Origin: Malurus cyaneus samueli | Taxonomy: Eukaryota; Chordata; Aves; Passeriformes; Maluridae | Reading direction: 5' to 3' | NCBI GenBank assembly: GCA_009741485.1 | Contig: CM019216.1 | Coordinates: 50,359,792 to 50,423,791, forward strand | Length of the DNA: 64,000 nucleotides | Shown: in pieces, positions 27,701 to 40,600 of the stretch | How positions within the stretch are numbered: the first letter of the stretch is position 1 | How the letters are laid out: the number at the start of each line of letters is the position of its first letter | Position numbers and translations under genes: made by a program | Notes under the pieces: generated by a model | The model's database searches: none | Told to the model about the DNA's origin: nothing | What the model saw: only the letters and a program-made list of their open reading frames with translations

Positions 27701-29890
27701 TTCTTTGAGCAGAGTATTATTTAATAAATATAAAAAACAAATTGGCAGAAGGCACTATACTGTGGTCAGTAATATTTCTGTCTCAGAATTTAGGTGACTT
27801 CGTCTATCTCTTATCATGGGACAAATTATTTAAAATTTCCAAGAATCATCAGCATCTCTTTTCTATGCTTTCTTGACCATAAAAGACATTACTGTGCTAT
27901 TTTATATACTGTGAATGAGAGACAGACAGAGGCAAAGGGTTGAGGATTGCATTTTGTGTTAATGAAAAGTAATATTTTTGAAGGGGCACACAAGCAGTGA
28001 GCACTTTCAGTAATTTGAGTATTTCATAAGTTTTAATTGAGAAAGGGCCTCACCTTGTATGCGAGCATAAACAACAACGAAATTTGGTGGAAAATATTAC
28101 AAAGAAGATAACTCTAATACCATGAGTTCTTCTGCTCTTGAGAGGATTTAGCACCTAATTATTTTACACTTGTTTTGGAACATCTTACAGAAGGACATGA
28201 GGGGATAATCATCTGTAGGAGCTTTCATCACCTGCTGGCTGATGTACAAAAGCTTCAGTTATACACAAGTACCTCCACTCCAGGGGACTTTACAGTTTTC
28301 TCAGAATTATAACAGTGTTACTAATAAATATCATAAAATCACATTTCTGTTAGCTTAGCCGGTTAGGGACAATCAAGTAGTAGTCCAATGAAAATCATAT
28401 TGTTTGTGTTTTGCTTTTCTGAAGCCACAAGGTGAAGGACAAATCAGAAGCTGGCAAAACCAGCACACAGGCCACAGACAAGCAAATTTTGGCTATTACA
28501 CAAGTTTTTTTTTCTCCCCCATTGCCTATATAGACAGATACATTATGATCAGCACTCCAAATTTTCTAATTGCTTATAAGCATTACCATGGATTGACTAA
28601 AGCTCTCTTCTTGTAGCAACAGAGATGGTAAGTATTGATAAATAGATAAAAGGCAAATCGATAAATTATATGGTAAATGACTACATTGTAGAACAAGACG
28701 TTATCTTTCCACAGCTGAGATCATCAGTGCTTGGGAAGAAGGTAGCCTTACTTCATCAAAGGCTGAAAAAGATTTGGGAAATGGCGTTACAAATGACAGA
28801 CAGTCATTTATAACCTGGGCTCCTCATCTCTGAGGGGATGTAGAAGAGCTGGGCACCAGGGTAGCTCCTACCAAGATTTCAATCCCCTGTCTTTGTGCTG
28901 CCAGAGCTGGATGGTCCACCAGCCTGGTTTTGGGCTTGTACCTTCTCTTCTGAGGAACAAATGAATAAATTCATGAGTGAATTTTTTGTTGCTTTCTGAA
29001 ATTGGATTCATAAGAGATTTGCAGTGTTTAAGTATTTAAATTGCTTTTTCCCTGCGGTTTCTTTGTCGGGTTTTTTCGTTGGGGGATAATTATGGGACAA
29101 CCAATATTTTCTTATTCTGCTACCTTTTTGCATTTTTTGCTTAAATCACCTTCTGATTTATTTCAACCTCATTCTTAGTACTAGAGAAATAGCACTATGG
29201 TAAAAAATGAGAGCACTATTTCTTTTGGGTAAAAACCCCAAAAGAGAGAGGAGAAGGGAACAGCAATGTGAAATTATGCAAGGATTCACGTACCATTATT
29301 TCCTCCACAGCTCCCACCAAAACGATGTGATTACCAGGTGTCAGCTCCCTCTCACTTTCACCTTCAGAAAGACATTTACAGTTCAGGCTGGGCACTTGTC
29401 AACAGTACCCAAGTTCTGAGCACTTCCCAAAGGAATTAGAAGAATTATGGAATAGAAATTTCTCACTACAGCCTTCTACAGTTTAATTTTACTAGTTGGA
29501 CTCTTCCAGAATGGGTTAAGAAAAAATACACTAGGGTAGACACATTTTATCAATATAAGAGTACTTGTAACATTTAATAACTGCTCAGGTATTTAGATGG
29601 CTGTAGCTGTATAAAGAGCTTTTCTATTGCAGCCACAGTAGGGCTTTTCCTAGTATAGCTATTGTTTCTAAAAACCCACATTTCTCACTGAAATAGGCTA
29701 GGTTTCAAGAGTGTAAAAGTCCAAAAAGCACTTCCAAAAATTAGAAAAATTATTCTTCAGCCATTGAACCTTCTATTAGTTTTAGTTTTACCAAAGCAAC
29801 AGCACTAACACCACGTCTCTATGATGGTTTTGGGGATCCTGGCCATGAAGCAACAGTTAAGGGGAAAAAAGCTTCATGCCTGCCAAAATA
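27701..29890. other. Non-coding stretch, no gene seen
   Basis: AT-rich, short chance frames only. No repeat family recognised. Confidence 0.5.
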
Positions 29891-29895
29891 ATTCT

Positions 29896-30055
29896 TTCTT
29901 TCTTTTCTTTTTTTTTTTCTTTTCTTCTTCTTTTTTTTTTTTTTTTCTGAACCTGTTAGTTTCTTCCATCAGTTGCTTTCTTCTTCTCTTTTTTTCTTTC
30001 TTCTTTTTTTTTTTTTTTCTGAAACCTGTTAGTTTCTTCCATTCAGTTGCTTTGG
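29896..30055. repeat. Polypyrimidine tract with a ~72-bp tandem duplication
   Basis: A T/C-only run (T stretches with C interruptions) leads into 'ctgaacctgttagtttcttc' at 29947. The same text recurs with one inserted A at 30019, a period of about 72 bp. Each copy consists of a pyrimidine tract plus a unique 30-base core ending 'cagttgcttt'. The open frame through it is a product of the composition. Confidence 0.88.
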
Positions 30056-33015
30056 AGCATCACTAAAAATTAAAACAAAATTGCTATAAAAGATTATTTT
30101 TACTCTAAGAGCAGATGCTCAAAGAAGTGATTTTCAAACTGAAGATTTTGCTTTTTCCCAGCCCCAGTTTCAGAGTTATCTATTTGTGGAAGCATCAGGT
30201 TATTATCTATCCAAAGTGCATTTCATTACAGTAATCACGGGAAGATATTTTCACAAGGAATCAGCCCAATGTATTATGTGTGCCATAATGCTATGGAGAA
30301 ATATATATTACAATGTATGACCATAATAATTTTAAATGTCTTAAGTGCTGCCTAAAGTACTATTCACATGGGCATAACTGGAATGTTGTTTTTCCCCTTG
30401 AAGCAGGTACATAATTTTTTTAGCTGCCAACAAGCTGTGAATCAATAATAACTTCAGGATGTTGCCATGTTTCAAGTACCCTGCTTTAATCAGTAGAATT
30501 CCCTACTTTTAACTATGCAATTCAGACTGCTGTAGCTATTTTAGTCAACCTAATTTCCTATTCTCTTGGCTGCAGATAAGTATTTAATGAAATGCATGGT
30601 CAAAATTTTAAAATAGAGCTTCATCACAGTTGCTTTGCGAGGACCCACAACATTTCCTGTATTTTCTATTACTCACATTTAGGGGCTGAATGTACAAAAG
30701 TGCTGGAATCCATGATTAGGTATCATTCTTAAATTATAGGCATTTTGCAAAGTACAGAAGAATACTGGCAACATACTTACAAATCTCCCAACAGCATTTA
30801 CTGTACTGTACTTGGTGTATGTCAGAAAGACTTTTAAGTCATAAAAGTACATGGCAAACTCTTTTGGCATAATATATTCTTACTGAAGCAAACAATGTGC
30901 ATTAATAATAGAACAAGTATTGGCCTAAATTGTACAGTCAGATCAGGTTTCCATTAAAGAGGTTGATAGTCCCAAACATCCAAACAAAATACAGTGGAAG
31001 CTATGTTTTTATTTCAACGATTTTCAGATTTAAACTATATTAAGGACTTGGTTGAATATGCATTGCTCATACAAGTAATCCTAGTGATTTGACTACAGGC
31101 TACTGTAATTATGGGATCAATTTTTAAAAGCCACCAAAAACTCCTAGAGAGCAGAGAAGGTGATCTGCAGGTGAAGACAGGGAATTAACTCACTAAGACA
31201 CAAACCTCAAAGGAGAAAAAAAAGAGTAATATCAATGCATTGTTCACTGTCTCTTCCAGCAGCAGCACTATGGGGAATTAATGGTAATGAAGAAACTGAT
31301 TCAAAACAAACTGAAAGGGGTGGAATTTCACATAAAGTGTCATTACAGCATTATTGCTTGCCACAGGATGCTGGTGAAGCTAGCATCCTTGGACATGTTT
31401 GAGGAAAATACATCCATGGAACTATTACTAAACACATGGAAAGCACATCTGGTTCAGGAATTGCCTGGCAGTATATGGCTGCAAGCTGGTGAAAGCATTG
31501 GGAATATTGCCCCTTCTTTAAAACTCTTTTATGGGTGTCTTTTAAATAAGTAGGATACCAGGTAGATGGACTTTCTGTCCAAACCAGTAGAGCTGCTTTT
31601 ATGTTCAAATAGACCATAATTTAAAATAATTCTGGTTCCTTGCAACAATCAAAGTAATGTAAATACATGTGAATGACAAAAATCAGAAATTATTATTCAG
31701 TATTTAGGATAGCTGCAAACCTATATTTATTTTACTGCATTATTTTAAAAAAGTAACACATCTCATTTAATTTATCATTGAATTTATTGAACTTTCTGAG
31801 GATACAATTTCCTGATTAGATTTAAAAATATCACCTTACAAGGAAATCTGGATCACATTTAACATGCAGTTGTCACAAATAATTCTCAGGAACTCATTCC
31901 TAACCATGGATCTTGTGATGTACAGGTTGGCCTGCTCCAGCTTTGCAGAAATTAAGCAATTCTTCAACTCTAACCCCTGTAGCTGAAACATTTTACACAC
32001 AGAGTAACACTGACAGTGTACTTATCTGCAGAACACAGGCTCCTTCCTAAATTGCCAGCCAAGCTCCTAGCTCATAGTGGATGTTCACTGTTATCTTAAT
32101 TCAGTGAGTTATGTATTCACAAAATAAACATGCATTTAAATTTTAACAGTGCAATTTAGTCAGCTAAACTGTTGTGTTTATGCCCTGATTGGAAATGTAA
32201 ATATCAAAAATGTCAGTGGACAAACAGAAACACATCTGCATCACTCTGAATTTCTGAGTGATATTTTGAGTTAATGAATAAAAACTGTCAAATGCACTTT
32301 GCTACAGCAAAAAAATAAAAATATTTAGAACAACTCTGGATTAGAGGACTTTCTAAAAAAAAGATGTCAGCATATATTATCGAGTTCTACATCCTTCGAA
32401 AAATTACATTCACAGGCATCCCCAGAGCTCATAATACAGCTCATACCGATGCCCAAAGACTGTCCTGCTGATTATTTGATTTTGGTGTTTTGTTTGAGTC
32501 AGTAGGACTGAAACCTAAGAATGAATTTTAAATAAACCATATTTACTTCATGTTAAACCAAGGTAGATGATGCAAATAAAAGAAATCCCCTTGAGAACAC
32601 TCCCAAGAACTCATCTGTTTGAAGATGGTATTAAATACAATTTGCACAGCAGATCTTTAATATAACCAGAGAATTCCATATTTTGTTTCCTTCTGTTTCA
32701 TTCCTAAACACTTGATCACTGTTCATACATTTTGCAGTGTCATGAAAATGCCTGCAATATTTAATTTTATCTATTAGGGCTTACAGCTTTTTATTTTGCC
32801 CCAACTCTTTGTCTTTGCATGCAAAATCTCATTACTGGAAGCAGCTAACACAAAGGAGAACTGCAGAATCAAGTGATTTGCTAAGTTAACAATCTCAGCA
32901 TGACTCTTAGTCAAGAATGAGTTCAAAGATCCTCTGAATCACAAATTAATAGTTGCACAAATTCCAGAGCATGATTCCAGAAATGAATGAGAAGTACAGT
33001 CTCTGTGCAGCCAGT
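30056..33015. other. Non-coding stretch, no gene seen
   Basis: AT-rich sequence. A 90-codon plus-strand frame at 31281-31553 has no recognisable domain and is treated as chance. Confidence 0.5.
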
Positions 33016-33560
33016 TCATGGGGTGTTCCAGCCTAAGGAACCATCAGCCTCACACATTAACAAGTTTTGTTTCTCACAGAGCATATCTGATAGGAAGAAT
33101 AAACAGGAGTGCAGGACCATTTCTCCTTTCTGTCCTGCTACTAGCAATATTTTGTGTTTTCCAAAACAGACAACAGGTGGATTTTTTTTCACCTCCTTCA
33201 ACAGCTGCTGAGCTACAGCCAGTGCATTTTGGGAGACTTTGGGCTTAAGTCCGTTTTCCTCAGAAGCTAGGATTTCTGCTGCTGGAAGTTCTGAGATGAC
33301 TTTGAGTATTTCTGCCATCAATAATCAGGATTGTTTTATAATAATTGTCTGGATCTGAGTATAGTAGTTCCTAAACTGACACATAATCCTTTCCCCCTTT
33401 CCTGTGTATTAGAGAGATTTGTATCCTTAGGGTGATCTACAGCACACACACAAAGCGCTGGGTAATGGGTGCAAACCACCTGCCTTCTGTAGCTTCCATT
33501 GTTGTCATAAATATTGACATCCATATTTACTATTAAAAGGATTTCACCTGAAATTATAAT

Positions 33561-33590
33561 GAAGTTTATAATCTTGAAGTTTATAATCTT
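33561..33590. repeat. 15-bp exact tandem duplication
   Basis: gaagtttataatctt occurs twice back to back, followed by a partial third start (gaattt). It lies 40 bases before the long T homopolymer. Confidence 0.9.
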
Positions 33591-33626
33591 GAATTTACAG
33601 CATTATTTGTCCAATTTTCACTGCCA

Positions 33627-33629
<3 letters not shown>

Positions 33630-33676
<47 letters not shown>
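33630..33676. repeat. T homopolymer, 47 bases
   Basis: Uninterrupted T run, the longest homopolymer of the window. No processed-gene body or LINE end was recognised next to it, so its origin is unclear. Its length in the assembly is likely approximate. Confidence 0.95.
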
Positions 33677-33678
<2 letters not shown>

Positions 33679-34583
33679 CTCCCCTTTATCCATGTCTGAA
33701 TTCCACTGTGTTCCCAAGATAAGCTCAGAAACACACATAAAGAGCAGGATCTTCAGGTTAAACTCTCCAGCTTCACAACCAGCAGTGGTCAGTATTCTGT
33801 GCATTACTAACTAAAATGGAGATTTTTTTTTTTTGTTACAAAAGAATACAAATAATCAGTCTTCTGCTTTCAAGGAATACTTTGCCACTTAGCAAGCTTT
33901 TATCTCCAAAATCAAATGCATTCAATATATGTGGGCATACCACTAGCTGTCAGTCAAATCAGCACCTATAATGGGACTACAATCCAACAGGGTGCAAACC
34001 AGATTCTCATGGATGAGCTTTAGAACTCCAAGCTTCACCTAAGTACCTCAACAATTTGAAGCTCAGGGAATAGGTGAGGCAAACGCATTTTTGTGTCTTT
34101 AAAGTAGCAGCTGTCAGAAAATGCAGATGTCAGCCTAATATCCAGTTCCAAGGCAGGAACCTCCAGTGCCAGCAGCGTCAAAAGGCTCTGAGAACCCCAT
34201 GCCTGGCCTTCTGCCAAGAGTGGTGATTGCAGAGTGTCATGACATGCAATGCTTACTCATTTTTCTTATGTGCCCCAAATGCCTGCTTTTTTTCCTCATG
34301 ACAGCTTTTGGATCCTGCTGTTCCTAACTACAGAACTAAAAATACACTGCTGGTGCAGAACAGTATCTGTTGGTTCTTTGGGTACTCACCAAAGCAGTGG
34401 ACAAAAATTATCAAGAGTATACTGTGTGTAACACATGGATATATTTAAGAGGGTTTCGTTATGATACACTGTTCATATTTACTAAACCATAAACTAGAAT
34501 GACTGAGCTCGTAGAGGTACAAGTAACAATCTACCACCTTTTTTTTTTTCCATCAGATTAAGAAGGGAACAGCTGTTGTCAGA
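33677..34583. other. Non-coding stretch, no gene seen
   Basis: No exon or repeat family recognised. Confidence 0.5.
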
Positions 34584-34641
34584 TGATTCCACTAGTTCAA
34601 CAGTCCAATCATCCACTAGCATGATTCCACTAGTCCAACAG
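34584..34641. repeat. 37-bp period imperfect duplication
   Basis: atgattccactagttcaaca at 34584 recurs as atgattccactagtccaaca at 34621. A related partial copy (ccaatcatccactagc) lies between them. Confidence 0.8.
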
Positions 34642-37600
34642 GAAGGATTATGGCATTCAAGTCATCTTAATCCTAGTGCATAAGCATTAATAGAGGCTTT
34701 TCTTTCACCACAAATGGCTAATGTAGCTAAGCTCTGACAATGGTCTGAACTTCTCACTTACCTAGGTAAATTATATGCTGTTGTTAGCAGTGCAGTAGGT
34801 AATGTAATATTTCCTTTTAAAAAAACAAAGGATTTACAAATCTTATGTAAAGCATTAAATTGACAACACCACAAAGCCCAGAACATTAAAATCATATCTC
34901 TGTATTAGCTCTAAAGACACCTTGAAAGAAAGCATAACATCCTTTACTGCAGTTAAAACAGCTCATTATGATTTCCTATTTATCAAATTGATCTGGACCT
35001 TATACTCTGCTGTGTGAGAGAGTTCAAAGGAAATTGCTAAGGGCACAGAGTGCGGGGGGAGTCAGTAAATACCAGGAAGTTCATTGCATGGAAACTGCTT
35101 TTGTTTAGGAGCAGAAGCACAGTTCTGAAAGACTAAGACATTTCAAAGTGGCATTTCCTTAAACACCTCTGTTCTGCCCTCATTTCATGTCTGTCTATCC
35201 CACAACACTGAAGGCCTTTGTTGGTCCCATTTCTAGTGAGTACATTGGCATGTGCATGCATTCATAACTCTTATTTTTAAATTAACCTTAAAATCATCGA
35301 CTTACCTCATATACCTACTACATAAGTTAGTATTATTTCATTGTTACAATCTATACTTTGATGAGTTTTACTGCTGTTATTAATATTACAACAGCAGTAG
35401 TTTTAAAATTCTTTCAGTTCTGTTTCAGTCTGTTTTCACTGACCTTACTGGGTATGTGACTTACCAGAAAACTAAGAGCCAGTGTGGCACTGTGGGGAAG
35501 AAAAGCTGAGGATAAATTTACTGCTGCAGGTAGTTCAAAGGATTATCACACAGCCCAATCCTTCAATTTTATTAGAAATTGATCCCTTAACTGAATTAAC
35601 TATCCAAGCAGGTTTTTATCCAAATTAGGTTTCCTTCTTAAGTTTGTCTAGAGGCAGATGGTAGCCTTTAAAGATTATTGGAGACATAAACCATTCTATC
35701 TTACATATGTAATTATAAATCAAAATCATGTCCCTAATTCGTAGAGAATATGTGCTTTTCTCTGGCTATGAAATCTCTTGTCTCATTATGCCCAAGTTTA
35801 ATAGCATTTACTGTCATAATAGCAAAATGTAGTATTTATCAGACATGTTAATCTGTTGCTAGTGCTGCCTACCAAATGCAGGGCCATATGTTTCTCTACT
35901 GGGAAGAACAGAGAGGACCAAAACTCTGTTCACAGAATTAAAATTTCCTACAGGCAAAGTACATGATAGATCAGTTCTCCTCTTGCACCCACCATTTGTT
36001 GCAGTGTCCCCAAACCTGCGTCTTGGACAAAACTTTAAAAATTGGATAACACTACAGAATGGATTATGGGGCTTAGTTTGCACCTGTAGAAAGGGGAGGG
36101 ATCCAGATTCACCACTTCACCACATATAGACATTCCAACTTTGAAAGCAGAATCAAATAAAATAAAAAAAGCCTTTGTCCAGACTTAATGCAAAGAAGAA
36201 ATCAACAGAAATTTTAGCTCCATAAATAGTATATGTCTTGACTTTAAGCTTACTTTTCAGCAGACATGAGTATAATTTTTTTTTCTTAAAAACATTAAAT
36301 TTATAGAATGCCTATGACTACTTCATTTCTGCAGGGTATCTTTGTGTTGAGCTTGCCTCTGAATGTGATTCTTGACCCTTTTTTTTTTCTTTTTCTTGTA
36401 TTCTGCTTTTCCATCTAGGTGGATATTTTTAATGGCATTGGCACTGGCATGCATTTCTTTCCTTTCACTATTTGTTAATATAGGAAAAATATTTTTACAG
36501 CTGGAACTATATACTGTTTTTTCTCAGTCACCAAGTTCTTGCCATAACATTGCTTGACTTACGTATAAGTAATTCCAATGTCTTCATTTCTAATTCCTTT
36601 ATCTGATAACTATTCAAATTTCTGCAGCTCAGTGGGACATTGGCTAAGAGCTCTTTCTGGATTTCTGGCTTCTAGGAAGTAAAATCTACTTGTCTCTATT
36701 TTTTCTTGAGTTGTCTTTCTATTGATTTTCCCTGCATTCAAGCTCCTGCTTGAAATCTGACATCTCAAATCTTACTTTATACAGCATTGTTTCTTATTTT
36801 TATCTTTGCGGTTCAGAAAGAAAAATTATTGAAGAGCTGCAACCCTTCCCTCCAAGCTGATAGAGTTTGATGGCCGTACTGGCTTCTTATTTTTGGTCAG
36901 AGATTATGAAAGAAGTTTTGAAAGTACAAAGAAGGAATGAGGCGGATAAAAATTTGTATTTATTACATGATAGAAATCAAGTATCCATTAATTCTATTGA
37001 TCACTCTTGCAGGAAAAAAAAAGAGGTAATATTAGGTTTTTCAATTCTTACTGCAGTTAGTTTTGCTGCGAGTGTATGTCAAGAAGGATTGAAGGAAATA
37101 AGTGTCTGAGCAGGAGGAGGGAGGGATTGAAGGTCTATGTGCATGCCACACATACTGTTGCACTCCCTAACAGAATGAGGAAAACTACCTCAGTTACTCC
37201 AGCCATCTCCTTTCCAGTGCTGGAAAAGCCACCACATCAGCTGCCCAGCCAAGACCATGCCTGGTTTGACAGGTACTATCAGACAGAGAAGACACTGAAA
37301 AATACCTGACAACCATCCTTCTCCTTGGTGGCAAGGGTCACCTTCCACCTCTAACAGCACAAGTGTTTCTCTTCTATTGCATCTGGCAAGCCTGGTGAAA
37401 AGCTGAAAAATGCTTTGTCCCAGGGCATGTTCCCCGGGCTCTGATAATCCTCCAGCCTTTGTGTGGTTTCCAGGAGGTATCACATGGAGCAGAATGGTGA
37501 GAAATTAAATGATAACAAAACATCGGTGATGGCCTTCTTTAGTCAAAGGGGAAACTGCTGGGTTGACACTCTGAATTCACTTTGGGAATTTTTTGTATTT

Positions 37601-40600
37601 GTCATAGATTGCTCAGAAAGTGGTTTAAGCCATTTCAAAGCAGTGATGAACAAATATCCTTTTTTTGAGCTAAAAGTGCTGATGGAAGAAGGTTACTTCT
37701 TAGCAGAGCTGGAATACAATCATTTAGTGGTCCTTTTTAGTCAAAATGAGCTGAATTGACAACTTTAAATAGCATGTAGTTGCTAACAGCATTTTGCTGA
37801 GTGCATGCTTTTTTCACAGCATGTCATTTTAAAATAAAAATAAGAGTTCAGGCTTACACATCGATGAATCCCAAGTCGAAGACCTTGAGTTCTCTGTTCT
37901 ACAGCCTCACTACAGGCTTCTCAGATCTTCAGTATCTTCTGAAGGAAAAGCGTTGGCAGCGCCATAAAGATCGCTGACAATTGTGCAGCATCTTCAGTTG
38001 AGAAAATAAAGGGATTTGTCTAAACACTGTATAAGGTATGAGCAAAAAGTATACAAGAAAGGAGGGGGAAGGGAGGGGCAGCAAGGGATGACAAGAAAGC
38101 TCTTTCTCAAAGTCAAAAATATAGGGATAAAGTAAGAATTTCCAAAAGTCAAGCTGACTCTTGACAGTTGACAGGTCTTGACACCTAGCAATATAAATTA
38201 AATTGTGTATACTATTCTTCGACAGAACAGATAAAAAGAGAAATTAAATAGCAGTGAAGTTGCTGCACAGTAAGAATGAACTTGAGATCAATAATAATGT
38301 TGGCCACCTCAAAACTTCCCAACTCAATACTGTGTCAGTACAATGAGAGCAAAAGCCAGAAAGCTCCTGAAAATCTGTGGATAACACTACATCGTACACT
38401 AGACAGAAACAAAGTTTTTAAGGTTAGGCAGAATAAATGTCTCCAGATATTGAAACAATTTTCCTAAGAATTCAGTAGTAAGTGATTACAAAAATCTAGC
38501 AGCTCGAGTGATGCCATATTACCAGAGAATGTCAACATAACATAAATCTAATTCAGGAGAATAAAAACTGAAAAACTGGCAACTTTACACCTGTTACTCT
38601 GAGTTTGACAATGCACAAGTATTTTTTAAGAGTTTTAAAGGAAAGGATATTTCAAGACACAGAGTTAAATGGAAAACTGGGATAAAATACAAAGTATTAT
38701 TTACCTATCCTTTACAGCCTTCAGTATTGTATTTGATCGAACTGGAACACATAAGAACCATAACTACATACACAGCTAAACAAACAGGAGAGTGGGAACA
38801 GTGCAAGTTTGTAAACTGGGGAAACACTTATCTGAAAAGAGACAGCAATACAGTACACCGAAAAGCAAACTGATGAATTGGGGAAATTTTCCTATTAAAA
38901 TCTCTCTTACTAATGATCTTATTATTTAACACTTTCATTCGCAATTTTGGTACAGAAAGAAGCATGTGAAATTTATTGATATTATAAAATTAAGGATATA
39001 AATTTAGAGAAAGTCCAGGATATCATACAGGAAAAAACAGATCAATGAAAGGACTGAAAAATAAAAATCATATATAAGTCATGAATTTAATAGACTTAAT
39101 AACTAGATTTTATGCTCTACATCAGGAGACTCATCAGTTTGAAATTACATATACTAATTGGTCATAAGGCAACCATCAAACAGTGTTGTACCACAATAAA
39201 AAAGGTATAGACAGTTCTGTGTAGATCTCGCTATGTCAGTCTAGATAGCAGACTTTAGATATCATCATGGGCATTGATTACACAATAATTAAAATTATAG
39301 TGCCACTTCAAATCACTAAATCAAGAAAGATGTGGTCAAATGTGGACAATTACATGGAAAAGTGCAGAACGTACCCAGCATGAGCAGCTAAGAAGCAGCA
39401 ATTAAATTGCTCTTTGTGAGTACTCATGGACATATCTTGGGCAGGAAAATCAATTTTGTTTCATGGACAATGTCAATACAAAATAGATATGTAGAAACTT
39501 TCCACTGGCAAATGCAGGTAGAAAATGGGAAATTAATTTCTAAATATCAAGAGGAGCAAGGTTCCAGCACACCACCAAGAAGAACAAACAGCCTAATCTT
39601 TAAAAAAGCTTGGTATGTTTATGAAGTGGATTAAAGACAGTGTTTTTTTTATAAGAGGCAAGGTAGCACTCAGAGAGACAGAAAGTTCTTTTCAACCTGG
39701 CATCTTTATGTGTTGCGTTGTAACACCAGGGTATAAGAAACAATAGAGAGTAGGTACATTAAATATAAAAATAAAAAATTATGTTAAGGACATCTTAAGC
39801 TTCTAAAAGAAAATGAACTCAAAAACTTCAGAAGTCGACAGCAACCCTTCAATTCTCTGCGTCCTAATATGATAATTGCTTTAATCTGAAATTCTACAAA
39901 TGAAACAAAATCATCTACAAGTACACCTGTGGCTTGAGGAGGGAGGAGGGGCTGGTAACAATAAAAGACCATTTGTATGCTACTGCAAGACTATAAGGAG
40001 CCTTAAAATAATACTTGTGCTCCATAAACTCACCTGCACTCAGCAGAACCCTGTGTCCTTTACTTGACCATCAGAGATGGCCACACTAGTACTAAGCCCA
40101 GAATAGATCATCGTTCCCTGAGATGCTCGAAACTTCTGGAGAAGCGAAACTTCTCAAAACTCAAGACATGAAACTTCTCAAGTAAGTTTCACGGGGAAAC
40201 ACTCTGCCCTGGTATGGTAGCCAGGGATGCTGAAACAAGAGGTCCAGACTGTGTTTTGTAACAGCAACAGCCACAGCTTCAGTCTCAGTGGGACCTCTAA
40301 GCATGATGTAGCCATGTTCCTTCCTCTGCTTCTTCATCCTCTCAGGAGAGAGGATAAGGAAAGATGCTCCTTCCTCAAGCTAACCCTGCACCATCCCATG
40401 CTGAGTTGTTGGAGCAGCATCAGTACAGTGTCTTGGCCAAACTTCTTGAACTGAGGCTCCTTTAAGAAAAATATGCCAGACAGTTAGGCACGTTCCTCAG
40501 ACAGGATTCAGTCCATCAGCCACATCTTAAACCATGCAGACCGAAAACATGTGTTTTTAAGAAGCAGATCATTAAGTTCAGGCACATTCCAAAGCTGCAC

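Noticed and set aside
29821..30066. 81-codon frame rich in Phe and Ser
   Set aside because: It translates the polypyrimidine tract.
37140..37490. GC-richer patch with a 97-codon minus-strand frame
   Set aside because: It looked like a possible repeat or exon, but no family, splice sites or domain could be recognised.
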